Source: Haemaphysalis longicornis
Lineage: Eukaryota > Arthropoda > Arachnida > Ixodida > Ixodidae
Length of the DNA stretch: 64,000 nucleotides
Assembly (NCBI GenBank): GCA_013339765.2
Contig: JABSTR010000974.1
Location: 372,001 to 436,000, forward strand
Direction: 5' to 3'
In this document: positions 44,561 through 54,965 of the stretch, piece after piece
Layout of the letters: each line of letters opens with the position of its first letter
How positions within the stretch are numbered: the first letter of the stretch is position 1
Notes under the pieces: generated by a model
The model's input: the letters and a program-made list of their open reading frames with translations, nothing else
Database searches by the model: none
What the model was told of the DNA's origin: nothing
Translations under genes and position numbers: made by a program

Positions 44561-45714
44561 GTCAGAGCCCTCTTTCAAAGCTCGTAAGAAGAAAGGGGGG
44601 GGGGGGGGGGCGTTGGGATTTCGCGAATGCAGTGGGGCGTGGGCGCAGCCCCCTACCATATGAAAGGGCGCCCCGGGGGCTTCGCAGAAAGCGGCATAGC
44701 AGGATTGAGAGCGGGGTATGTGGTCTGGCGGCTTCGTCGGCCTCGCAACCGCAGACAGAAGGAAAACGGGGCAGGAAAGTGTGGAGAGGAGTGAGGTTTA
44801 GTAATGGCGCACTGTTGGTATATCTGGAAAGCGACACTTCCCAACTTTGTTTTTGTAACTAGGCCACGCGTTATTTCGACTTGCGTGGAAAGAAATCGCG
44901 CAATTTGCTTGTTCTGGTTCATATTTTCGTGTCCGCGTTTAATTTGTCCATGACTGTACATAGGTCCTTCGGCGTCCTCGTTGCTCCTGTGTCTTTCAGT
45001 TAAGCAACTCTCCCTCTCCTCCTCTCTGCGCGGCTCATCCGAACCACGTGACATTTGCGCGGGAGATTCAAACACGGCTTACACACAACATCGCAGGCGG
45101 CGGCGGCGACGCGCTGCGAGATACCGGTAGAGCAGAGCGCGCCGCCGTGCGTTCACTGATCACGCGGTCACTTCTTGACGCGCAGCAGCTATGCCCCGTT
45201 ACCGAGAAGGCTGCAGTTGGCGGTGCGCGAAAATTTCGCATTAGGGAGTGTAGCAATCGTCAGCCACTTTTTGAGTCATATTGAATGGTCAGCCACGTCA
45301 TTCCCCGAATTTGCACACTAGGCCACCTCGATTAGGCATTCTGGAGCGCTGTGGTGAGGACGACCTCCGGGCCCTTCTTGGAGTGCGGGAACTCAGCGAA
45401 AAGAAGCGAGGGATTCTCGAATACAAGTTTCTTCGCGTCCAGCTGCGATAAGCCGCAACTTCCCACTGTGGCGACACATGGGGCGCCACAGTCGGTCGCA
45501 GTGGATAGCGGTTCCTGCTGCGCTATCTCGCTGAAATGCACTTGCGTCGCCGCCTTGTAAACAACGCTCGGGGCTATTACGGCGAAGCTCTTAGCCTCTC
45601 GGTGGTAACGAATTTTCTTGGCATCGGTGGGCGCATAGGAGGTGGAAGCTAAGAAAACGAATGCGACGCAGTCGCCCGCGTGCTCTCCGTGAGCAAAGAA
45701 ACAAGAATAAAACA
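44561..45714 (+). other. No gene seen; G tract and shared RT-linked segment
   Basis: Contains a G-run at about 44597-44611. At 45298-45420 on the minus strand, a segment (SSPQRSRMPNRGGLVCKFGE) is shared with the RT fragment at 26460. No intact gene. Confidence 0.35.
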
Positions 45715-46475
45715 AGGAACGAAGAGAAAAAAAATGGTCGCGTATCTGCTCCTTTCGTTGCAAATGTCGACGAAAGACGATAGTCGACTGGCGTCCTTGG
45801 CAAGTAAATGCCTCCCTTCTCTTTCCCGCTCACCGCTCATGCTGTTCCTCTCCCGTCTGGTTCCTCTCAAGATAACACGCTAGGAATTTGCTCAAGTCAA
45901 TGTAAATTTCCTGCGTTCCACATCTTTACGCCGGGTGTCTCGATGCCAGCGCTGGCGTACGGCGGGGACGCGCGTGAATGAGGCACCCTGCTACAACGTT
46001 AATAGAACCACGATACCCTACTGCACGAGCGTTCCAAGCCGAACGTGGAATCTATCCAGTGGAAGCTATCGTTGCTGTTGCCGTTTGATCTTTTTAAATG
46101 CAACACCAGGTAACGCGAGCAACAGCAGGCGACGGTTTTCTGCAGTTGATGTATTTTTTTGCTATCGGAAAAAGCAAGAATTCGTGAATTTATTAATAAG
46201 GAATACTGCAAATATCACTCATGTATTGATTTTCTGTCCTATATTTGCGTACTATCTTGTTCTCGTTCAACAATGTTGACAAGTATGAACATGAAAAGCG
46301 GACTGCGACGTTTAGATTTGGCTGTGAGTATATAAGAATATTGCGCAGATTTTATTTCACTTTGGCCGGGTGGCTGAATCGAGTTACATACATACATACA
46401 GACAGACAGACCAAAATTTCTGCGTTTAAGTAGCCCACGAAAGACTATCACGTTTAAAAACGTCAATGCGTACTG
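45715..46475 (+). repeat. Interspersed repeat family B, near full copy
   Basis: Same block order as 25160-25990, from AAAATGGTCGCGTATCTGCT to GTAGCCCACGAAAGACTATC. The tetranucleotide tract is short here (CATA then CAGA units near 46385-46410). Confidence 0.75.
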
Positions 46476-47499
46476 ATGGAACAGAATAGCTGCAAACTCG
46501 TCCGAAGCAGAGCCGAACGTGCGTTCGGAAGCTGGCTACAAATGCGGGTGAATGTTAACCACCCGCTGTATCATGTGCGTTTTTGTCGCCCGCCAAAGTT
46601 GTATCTCTTTCATCACGGCATGCTATGTATCCTTGCCTCTATCAAGAAATATGGCCACGCGTTCGTACCAGTTAAACTCTCGTTCGTCGCGAAATCCCGC
46701 AACCTAAACTTTCGTGTATTTTTTTTTCTGATCGTCTGCTATTACACACACACTCAATCTGCATTCAATACCGCGTTTCTGAACCATAAAAGATCGTCTG
46801 CTCTTCATTCGCAGGCCATTTACAGACACTAAATAGTTACATTTGTGAGACAGGCGCTGTTATCCCAACCCGAGTTCAAAAACACGTTCCAAATAAATGT
46901 CCGCGGCCTCAACAGTTGATCCGTAAGCGACGAGTTTGCTCTAGGACACGAGAAGTGATAATGGCGTGACGGATGGCAGATCTCCTGCCAACTGTGTGTT
47001 ACTACATTCTGTAACCGTCGTGCAAGAGCCACTTTACAAGCGCCTACATTGCATTTGTCGGAGTGGCCACAGCAGTTGTTAAATCCTTAATTATACAGCC
47101 TCATTTATCTGATTTTATAAATCAGCTGAAACATTCCAGCTATCGAGCAATCACGACGATAAAAGGCGCGGCCTGTATGTGTTGCGATGTAGAAAATAAT
47201 TAAAAGATACTCAGACGACTGTACGGATGTTGCCGGCGGCGTCGCGGGCTGCTTCCCAGAATGTCACCGGCGCAGTTTGTATGCATCGGTCCGCCACCGA
47301 AGCTGCAGGCGACTCGTTGTGTTACGGAATGGAAGGTACTGCCGTGTGCTCTAATTTGTGCATACCACAGTGAGACATTTTGTAGAAAATAAATTGTTGT
47401 TTTAATAGCTCACTCTTATTTATTTATTTGTTTCCTTACATTTTCGTGCTCCCATGCTTTTTATAGGCCTCTTCAAAGTTTAAACTTTGAACAGCACTT
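46476..47499 (+). other. No gene seen; short perfect palindrome
   Basis: An open frame of 118 codons (46476-46832) has no recognised domain. A perfect 20-bp palindrome TTCAAAGTTTAAACTTTGAA lies at 47472-47491. Confidence 0.35.
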
Positions 47500-48110
47500 T
47501 AGTTTAAAGTTTAAACAGCATCTGATCGTCTGCTCACCTCAGCGTGCTGCAGAAGATCGCATCAAGCAGCAGCGGAAAGCAGACGCCTTTTCGGGAACTT
47601 CATGCTCTTTTGTGCGGTCAAAATTGTGGAGGTGATGATAGCTAAGACACTTTACCGGGCGGTGACGCTCTTTTTTATCGCCGGCGGAGACGGCATTTAA
47701 AATTGCGAGCTTGTATTGAAAAAGACAAATCTTTTCGTTTTCAGGCAGCACAACTAATCACCCACGAACCAATACCACAGATATCACTGGAGACGACACG
47801 CCGGCCGGCAGACCAAGCACCCAGTCGACTCCGCCCTCACACGTGGAAACACACGACGTGAGATTGCGGTGCGGGCGAAATTCGCTCAGATAGTGCATTC
47901 CGCCAGCCCATTTTTTAGAAAAACCGCAAAAAATGTTCACTCATCAGCGCAGCGAATTCGTTACATCCCGGTTAACCGTCGCAACTCCTTCGCTACATAG
48001 AGGTCCTAAACACATGGGCTTCAATGAAGGAGGAAAAGAAAAAATGAAAAACTTCCGTTAAATCCAGGAATTCGTTACATAGGGGTTTTTTACATCCAGG
48101 TTTAACTGTA
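47500..48110 (-). mobile_element. pogo/Tigger-like DNA transposon remnant
   Basis: On the minus strand the element begins near 48108 with TACAGTTAAACCTGGATGTA, similar to the CAGTTGAAACTCG-type ends of pogo/Tigger elements, which insert at TA. The TACATCCGGTT-like motif recurs inside. Further down, a frame starting at 47751 reads YKLAILNAVSAGDKK, resembling the N-terminal DNA-binding helix of pogo/CENP-B-type transposases, before shifting frame. The DDE domain and the other end were not found. Confidence 0.4.
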
Positions 48111-49635
48111 TACATATATACGCATATGCGTGCACATAATTTAAGATAATGTGCTTAAATCACGTAGAATTGGATAGTATGCGTGACGGCGAGCGCGGGA
48201 CGTACTAGAGAGATTGCTCCCTAACAAGGCTGCAGCAATGGTCGGCACTCGTATTAACAGAAATGGCCTCTTTTTCGATTGCACGTACTGCCGTACAGCA
48301 GTATATTGTTGTCCGCCAACGTAACTAGAGGTATCGGGCACGCTGAACGGGCGCCGTATAACGGGGAGAAACCGGTTTGAACTTAAACTTATTCGGTGGG
48401 AATTTCTAGCAAGAGCATGTGGGGGTACTGCGGGGATAGCACGGGAGCGACCATTGCCACCAAAGGATATCGAGCGTAAGATTGTCCATTACGCAAACAT
48501 AGCCGCGGCCACGGGAGAAAAATGAGAGGAATCAGCGATATAAAAGTTCCCGCGGCAGAACGACAACAAAAAAGCGCGCAGAACCACCTGGAAACGATTG
48601 TTATGGAGCGATGACAGCGATGACTGTGGCTCGTATTCCGGTTTTGTCTTACGACTGCTGAAAATTCCCAGAGTGCTCATTGAAATTTTCTTCGGTATAC
48701 GCCGAATGGCAAAAAAGTTAAGCGCCAAGTTAAACTTCTGGGGTGAAAGTGCGGTAGGTGCGAGGGAAGCACGGTGGCCCCGCGGCTAGCGCAACGCTCA
48801 CCGGGAAATGACTTGACGCAGTCTGATATTCGTTTTCCAATACGTTCTTATGGAGAAGAGCGTCGTATCGTGCGGAGGAGAGGGGTACCGCCTGGTTCGT
48901 ATAACGCTGTGCCCTAATTGAGAACTGTCGGCAAACTGCACTAGCAAACCACGGTAGGCGCCTCAGACAATCCTCTGTTGCGGGGTCACTCGCGATCGTG
49001 GTCTGTTTGCAGTCCTACATAAGCGTGTCCCTTTCTTTTTAGCCGGCAACCCGCGCATTCCTCCTGTCCGCTAGATGCGTGAGAAAGTGTGGGATAGTGC
49101 CAGGGCTCCGGCAGTTCAAACGGGGTGGTTCGTAATCGGCGTGGCTATACTTGAACGCTTCGAAATTCCCGCCAAATGCCTGCGGCGGGCACCGATGAAA
49201 AAGGCACCCAGCCTCGGCCAACCAGGTGCGGCCAGTCACCGCGCACAGCACAGAGCGTACAGGGCGCGGTCGGGTTCGCGTTGCCGACATTGACCCGCCC
49301 GATATTCGACGGTCCCGCGCGCCGAAACGGCCGCCTGCGCCTAACACGGGGCGAAGCGGGCTACCGGCGTTGCGATTGGACTGGGCAGAAGGCGATAGCC
49401 GTTCACAAACTCACCGCTTGCTGATTGCTGGTGCAGGGCCCCTCAGCGACGGAACGAGCGGCACTGCGCTGTGCGCGAGGAGCGCGAACGGTGATGGCGA
49501 TGACGATGGGGGTTGCGATGGAGGCGGTCGTCACGCGCAAGGTTGGCTGATGAGGATGGTGATGATGATGCCTTCAATGTTCTAGGGGCGAAGCACCTTA
49601 GGACCTCGTTTTGTCTGGAGCTTGGCGTTCGTGTA
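48111..49635 (+). other. No gene seen
   Basis: Includes a CpG-rich patch (49080-49520) with overlapping short frames on both strands, none recognisable. AGGGGCGAAGCACCTTAGG at 49586-49605 matches the motif in family E copy 1. Confidence 0.3.
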
Positions 49636-49745
49636 CACAGTGTTGCGCATGCGCGAGGAGCATTGGATTGGATTGGATTGGATTGGATTGGATTGGATTA
49701 AATTGAATTGTATGGGATTGGACTGGATTGGAATTGTATATACTG
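49636..49745 (+). repeat. Family C fragment with long (GGATT)n
   Basis: Carries GTTGCGCATGCGCGAGGAGC followed by about seven GGATT units. Both outer ends of the family are missing. Confidence 0.65.
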
Positions 49746-50090
49746 TAACATTAAGAGACAAGAAGAGTGCAGAGTTGGTCAGGAAACGAACTCGTGTTAA
49801 GGATATATTAGTAGAAATTAAGAAGAACTGGACGTGGGCAGGGCATGTAATGCGAAGGCAAGATAACCGTTGTTCATTAAGGGTAACAGAGTGGACCCCT
49901 AGAGAAGGCAAGCGTGGCAGGGAGCGGCAGAAAGTTAGATGGGCAGGTGAGGTCAAGAAGTTTGCGGGGATAAATTGGTCGCAGTTAGCACAGGACCGGG
50001 ATAATTGGAGATTAATGGGAGAAGCCTTTGCGCTGCAGTGGGCGTAGATAGGCTGTTGATGAAGAAGATGATGATGATACTGTACACACG
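49746..50090 (+). mobile_element. RTE-type LINE 3' end with ATG-repeat tail
   Basis: The frame reads WTWAGHVMRRQDNRCSLRVT, then EWTPREGKRGRERQKVRWAG, VKKFAGINWSQLAQDRDNWR and GEAFALQWA stop. This is the characteristic C-terminus of RTE/BovB-like ORF2 proteins. The 3' end is a short GAAGATGATGATGATA tail, also typical. It is 5' truncated just after the family C fragment. Confidence 0.8.
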
Positions 50091-50269
50091 CGTTGTCACC
50101 CATTTACATGCGCGAGTGGGCAATGCCACGGGTAATTTACGGTAAGAACGATCCCGAGTGCTTCGCCCACTCGTCATGATTCACTTCGTGGAGATGCGTG
50201 AATATTTTTTTTTTTTGGAACGTACCCACAGGCCAGGGCTAAATCACTAACAGTGCTGCGGTAGGTCTA

Positions 50270-50890
50270 GCTGCTGAGAAGCAGCGACAGGTAAGAAAAA
50301 ATGGTCGACTGACTCCGGGACCTGGCACGCACGCACAGTTCCGTAGGGAAAAGCCCTGCTCTAGACAGATATAAATTTAGCTTTGGAATCGTGCAGCGCA
50401 GATCGGTGACGGTCACTTCGCATTGCCGCGAATCATAAGGACAAACATTCCACACGAACTTTGAATGTGTGTACTCTTCGTTTGATAAGAGTGCATTTAA
50501 ACGAGTAGCGTCTAGATACCAATGTCTTCTTTAATCTTGAAGATGCAAAAAGAGCCAGAGCAGGGAGCCCTAATTCAACGGGAGCTGGGACAGCGAGATT
50601 AGCTTGACTGCCCGATAACTCGTCGCCCCTGAAGTCCGTATGGCCAGGGACCCATGCCAAGCGCTTCACGTGCCTTAGAACAAAAAAAAGTAATGTCCGG
50701 TATACTGTAAAGTCGGAGGAAGAAATTAGTGCCGAAATAACTGACACCGGATCGGATAATATGATTACTTCTGATGCATGCTGCGGTACTTTACGCAGAG
50801 CGAGATTTCTTGCTGAAAATTCTGCCGTAAAGATCGGTTTGTGGTCCGGGATGTGTCGCGAATAACCCCCATTTAGAGATTGCGACAAAA
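50270..50890 (-). pseudogene. LINE RNase H fragment
   Basis: A minus-strand frame carries IFTAEFSARNLALRK (acidic helix), EVIILSDPVSVISAL (catalytic Asp block) and RLAWVPGHTDFRGDELSGSQ (terminal RNase H block). The active-site layout matches LINE RNase H, but the usual GNE.AD is changed to GDELSG. Frames shift downstream. It is a different subfamily from the copies at 10000 and 57800. Confidence 0.7.
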
Positions 50891-51039
50891 AATATCAATT
50901 CCAGCTTTCTCGAAATTTTGAGATGCTTCTGTAAAATCACAGAAAACGCCGGATACTTCGATAAATCCTCATTTGAAATAGCTGTCAGTACACAGAGCAG
51001 GAAAAGTTTCGCGGCCGGAGGGAGAGGGTCTTGACAGAA

Positions 51040-51322
51040 AAGTTAGCAGTCCCTTAGCTCGCCTATGCCAGGATGTATGTAGCGTGAGGTTCAGCTGGTT
51101 ATTCTTAGCTATCCTGGTTGTCTAGCATTAGCTGATTATCATGCTTACTGCTGTTAAAACTATTTCCAATCCAATCCAATCCAATCCAATCGTGACGGCG
51201 GCGTCTGAGGCGCGCCAGCTGTGTGCCGTGAGACGTCACTGCTCCTCGAGCATGCGCAGCACGGCTCTCCAGGAGCCACGCGAAACTGCTCAATCTCGGC
51301 CAGCGTAGCTCACGCTACAAAA
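51040..51322 (-). repeat. Interspersed repeat family C, copy 3
   Basis: Reverse-orientation copy. The minus strand starts TTTTGTAGCGTGAGCTACGC and ends near GGACTGCTAACTTTTC, with five perfect CCAAT/ATTGG units in the pentamer tract. Confidence 0.7.
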
Positions 51323-51834
51323 TACGTGGATGGGGGATGGAGCCAGGAAATGCAGTGCCCTTCCACTCTGTGAAGGAGGGGGACCAGCGAAGCTCAGTGC
51401 AGTCCCAGGAGGGCACGAAACAAAACACGTTCGCCTGCGATGTGCGATTGCGCATACTTCCTAGCTAATTAGCTGATTGAAACCTGGAAGGGTTGGAGTT
51501 CTATTCTAGTAAACAAACATGGGACTGACACCAGACGGGAATTCCGCAATATTTACGACATCAGTGTACAATACCTAATCTCGACAACTGAATGAAACTC
51601 GGTGCAACCTTTAGAGACGTGTTAGCTTCCAAGTCTCGCATAATTTTTTTTCAAGATAGTTTCGATACAACAAGAGTTGCAGCCGTTTTCTGTAACCGCA
51701 CTCCCTCCGTATATGGATGGCCGTGTTTCACAGCAGACGGGAATTCTGTAACGTTTAAAGCTTCACTGCTAACTAACTATTTATGACAGGTAAAACTAGG
51801 TGTAGTGATTGAGTAGTCTCAGTGACTAATGTCA
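51323..51834 (+). other. No gene seen
   Basis: No recognised coding sequence or repeat apart from short T runs. Confidence 0.3.
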
Positions 51835-52085
51835 GAGAGAGAGAAAAAAATTAACGTTCAATAGCGTAAATGGTGGTCGTTGAGCGGTCACTCGGTGGGG
51901 TGGGTTCGCCTCAGTCCAGACACGCTTCAGCCTTGACTGCAGCCCTGGCGCGGGCAATTAGAAATATCTGGTCAGCGTGATGGGAGCTGGTCATCAGGCC
52001 ATCCCACTGCTCGGGGGGCGGGTTGGGATTGCGGGTGTTTTGACGGGTCGACACCACGTGGTTGGTAGTATTAAGCGAGGGACAC
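51835..52085 (-). mobile_element. LINE 3' terminal fragment with CT tail
   Basis: The minus strand reads NPPPEQWDGLMTSSHHADQI then FLIARARAAVKAEACLD and stop. After a 3' UTR of about 60-70 bp it ends TTTTTTTCTCTCTCTCTGAC. The C-terminal signature is the same as in the other RNase H-type LINEs here. Confidence 0.7.
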
Positions 52086-52149
52086 CAGTTACTCGGAAGT
52101 ATGTTTTTTTTTCAAGATACCTACGTTAGTTCGATTCTAAGTCACCTGT

Positions 52150-52754
52150 TATATTACGAAAATCACCTGACCTTCCCCCTTGGAGCCGAAGCCAATCCAC
52201 AGACAACCGGCCACTGACCCGGATACGCCGTTTTCATAATCAGTCCCTGCAGCCCAACCCTTTTCCCTCGGAGTCGGATGGCGCAGCCGAGGCAATGCAA
52301 GTGTACGTCGACGCAGGCATGGCCCCAAATCTCCTACACACCAGCCTTGTGTGTCCCACTCATCCAGAAGTGCAGCAGACCTGCTCATAGCTCACCGAGG
52401 CACCTCTTCCCTCAATCATGGCAGAACTTCTGGCCATCCGGGATGGGTTATCCTCATTAGAGCCTCGATTACGCATGAACCCGCCGTCGTGCCTTCACCT
52501 GTACACAGACTCCACACAGGCAGTCCGGGAACTCCGACGCGTCGCCAAGTCGCTCGACTTGACCTGCGATGTGCATCGCATTGTGAACTCTTTTCCGTGT
52601 CCCGTGCGAGTTCTGTGGAATAGACGTTCAACACCTGCCCACACTGACGCTGACGCGGCCTGCCATCCCCAGAGGGTACCTGGGCCGCTACCCCTGCTCC
52701 AGTTGTCGCAGAGTGACACCCTCATCATTCACAAGGAGTCTCTCCGGCGCTCCA
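52150..52754 (+). pseudogene. LINE X copy, RNase H part (left of nested insertion)
   Basis: Frames carry MQVYVDAGMAPNL (first RNase H Asp), AELLAIRDGLSSL (Glu helix) and LHLYTDSTQAVRELRR (second Asp), ending in HKESLRRS at the insertion point. The sequence resumes at 58772 with the Cys/His tail of the same element. Several frameshifts are present. Confidence 0.75.
52739..52754. repeat. 16-bp target-site duplication, left copy
   Basis: TCTCTCCGGCGCTCCA, identical to 58772-58787. Because the inserted LINE ends in CT repeats, the first few bases could be shared with its tail. At least ATTG-free core CCGGCGCTCCA is unambiguous target sequence. Confidence 0.85.
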
Positions 52755-53036
52755 GGGGGCGCTGCGGTCGTTGAGGTGAGCAGACGTGCCTCACATCGGC
52801 TCCGCAGATTATGGTCCACTGTGCCGAAAATTCTTCACGAATTTGGGAATCCTTGGTTCGAGGACATCCGCGTTGACGCAGCGATCACGCCGACACCGAA
52901 TTTTGGTGAGCCGGACCATTTTTCACCAATTTTCGGACTTCGAACGTTCTTCCGACGTGGCCCGAGCGCTAAGCCTAACGAGGCCTAGCACGACTTCGGG
53001 CCGCCGAGCCCCGCCGCTCGCTCCGCTCCGACGGCG
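52755..53036 (+). promoter_or_regulatory. 5' UTR and likely internal promoter region of the LINE
   Basis: The 282 bp between the left target-site duplication and the ORF1 start have no coding motif. Full-length LINEs of this kind need a promoter inside this segment. No specific element could be identified. Confidence 0.45.
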
Positions 53037-54641
53037 ATGACGACCACGACCTCACACTCTGCGATGGATACGAGCACCGATTTGGAGTCTGGACCCGCGC
53101 TGGGCTTCCGAGACGGGCGGACGACGATCACCGTTCACGGGTCCGACGAAGACGACGGCACCCCGAACGCCCAGGCCGGCTGGATCCTCGCAACCCAGCG
53201 CGGCCGACGATCACCCACCGGCACCGGAGAGCCACGTCAGCACTCGTCTCCGGCAAGCCCTGCCAGCCAAGGTAGGCTGACTCCCGCTCCTACACGGGCC
53301 CAGTTTGCCCGAAAAGTGAATGCTACCATCGACAAGGCCGCCCGCATGCCACGCGACACGGCCCGCGACGAATTCAAGATTGTGATCCGCCCCCGCGGCG
53401 GACTCATTGTTGGAAAGACGAAGCCCACCGACCTCATGCGAGCTATTGCACGGGCGGCGGGCATGGAACCGCAAGCTTTCACAGAAGACACTGCATGTCC
53501 CAACGTCGCCCAGAACATCGTCGTCGTGAGCACGCCGAACGACGCGAGAGCACAGCGCTACTCGACCATTCGAAGCATCACCCTCGGCACGCAAGTGTTC
53601 GAAGTCTTCGCATACCACGCAGCACCAGACAATACCGTCAAGGGAGTCATTTGGAACATTTCACTCGAAGACACCCAAGAAGACATTCGCCGCTACATCA
53701 TAAACAACTACAACCCAACAGTCATCGACGCGCACCGCATCGGCTCGTCCGAGGCTGTCGTCGTACTGTTCCAGGGAAACAAGGCGCCCATGTACGTGAA
53801 GTACGCCGGCGTCATCATTCGCTGCACCATCTACAAACAGCACAGAGAAGTCTGCAAGACATGTGGACAGGTCGGCCACCGTAAGGACGTGTGCCCTACG
53901 CCCAACCTGAACTTGTGTTTCGCCTGCGGCAAGACCAACCCAGGCCAGAACCACGAAGAGGAATGTAAGCCGCACTGTAAGCTGTGCGGCGGTCGCCACC
54001 CCACCGGCGACAGACACTGCAAGAATCGTTTCAAGGTGCCCTTCCAAGTGAAGAAGCGCCAATGGGAAACCAAGACTGCTGCGGCAATGGAAAAAGCCCG
54101 ACCTCCTCCGCCGCCGGCGCCGAAGGTCAGACTTTCCAGAAAGGACGCGTTCCCGGAACTGCCGGGAGCGAACAAACAACGCCATCCATCACGCTGCGCG
54201 AGCCGCGATACGTCGCGCAGTAAGTCACGAGGCCCGGTGACGCACGACGCCACGTCATGGGCCAAGGTCACAGCTGCCGGGGGTGGAGCCAAGCAACCGG
54301 CTCGTCCACGCTCGTCCAACCGCGGCGACAGCAGAATACAAACGCTAGAGAAGATGGTGCGTGATCAGCAAGACGTGATCGCCAAGCTGACTAAGCAATT
54401 GGAAGAGATCCTTATCACAGGACACCGTACGCCTACGACATCACCATGGGTGCTTGGGAAAACGCCACAACCGGCGTCCCTCACCCCGCAACATCTGCAA
54501 CAATCGCCCAAGCCGAGCCGAGCGCCGGTCATCCGAACGAGCGCCGCTCAAGCGCCCCACCAACCACCACAACAGCACACCGCTACCCCGGCGGCACAAG
54601 TTACTACAATAGAAGAAGAAGACGAAGACATCGAAGAATAA
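53037..54641 (+). CDS. LINE ORF1: nucleic-acid-binding protein with zinc knuckles
   Basis: An intact 534-aa frame. Residues 1-100 are Ser/Thr/Pro-rich. About 110-265 form a conserved nucleic-acid-binding region (KIVIRPRGGLIVGKTKPTDL, NIVVVSTPNDARAQRY, HRIGSSEAVVVLFQGNKAPM). Cys/His zinc knuckles span about 273-329 (CKTCGQVGHRKDVC, then CFACGKTNPGQNHEEEC and CKLCGGRHPTGDRHC). A basic region and a short coiled coil follow (IQTLEKMVRDQQDVIAKLTK, about 436-455), then a Pro/Gln tail ending IEEEDEDIEE. It would bind the element's RNA in a ribonucleoprotein. The TAA at 54639 may be premature: the same frame stays open downstream through a second heptad-rich segment (about 54745-54890). The ATG is the first in frame after the 5' UTR. 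Confidence 0.85.
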   Translation: MTTTTSHSAMDTSTDLESGPALGFRDGRTTITVHGSDEDDGTPNAQAGWILATQRGRRSPTGTGEPRQHSSPASPASQGRLTPAPTRAQFARKVNATIDKAARMPRDTARDEFKIVIRPRGGLIVGKTKPTDLMRAIARAAGMEPQAFTEDTACPNVAQNIVVVSTPNDARAQRYSTIRSITLGTQVFEVFAYHAAPDNTVKGVIWNISLEDTQEDIRRYIINNYNPTVIDAHRIGSSEAVVVLFQGNKAPMYVKYAGVIIRCTIYKQHREVCKTCGQVGHRKDVCPTPNLNLCFACGKTNPGQNHEEECKPHCKLCGGRHPTGDRHCKNRFKVPFQVKKRQWETKTAAAMEKARPPPPPAPKVRLSRKDAFPELPGANKQRHPSRCASRDTSRSKSRGPVTHDATSWAKVTAAGGGAKQPARPRSSNRGDSRIQTLEKMVRDQQDVIAKLTKQLEEILITGHRTPTTSPWVLGKTPQPASLTPQHLQQSPKPSRAPVIRTSAAQAPHQPPQQHTATPAAQVTTIEEEDEDIEE

Positions 54642-54965
54642 GCCGATCAGGAGGACCGCCCTCCGCGCTCTCCACGGTCAGTCAGCTCGCTATCGCCACC
54701 GCTCACACCGGGCGGTGTCAGTTCCTCAGTACGACTCCGCCATCTCTCGGAACGAGTGGACAGCATAGAGAAACGCATGGACAAGCGCTTAGACGCGCAG
54801 AACGCCAAGATCGACCAGCTCGCTGCTCGACTCGATGAGACCAACGCGCGGCTCGACGAGACCAACGCGCGACTCGACCGCCTCGAACCAGTTCCTTTAC
54901 GAGAAGCTGGGAGCCCCCAACTCCAGCACGGTCAACTACAACCCACTCGTATCCCAACAATCACC

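Noticed and set aside
44223..44663. 146-codon Arg/Glu-rich frame
   Set aside because: Translation of a GA microsatellite.
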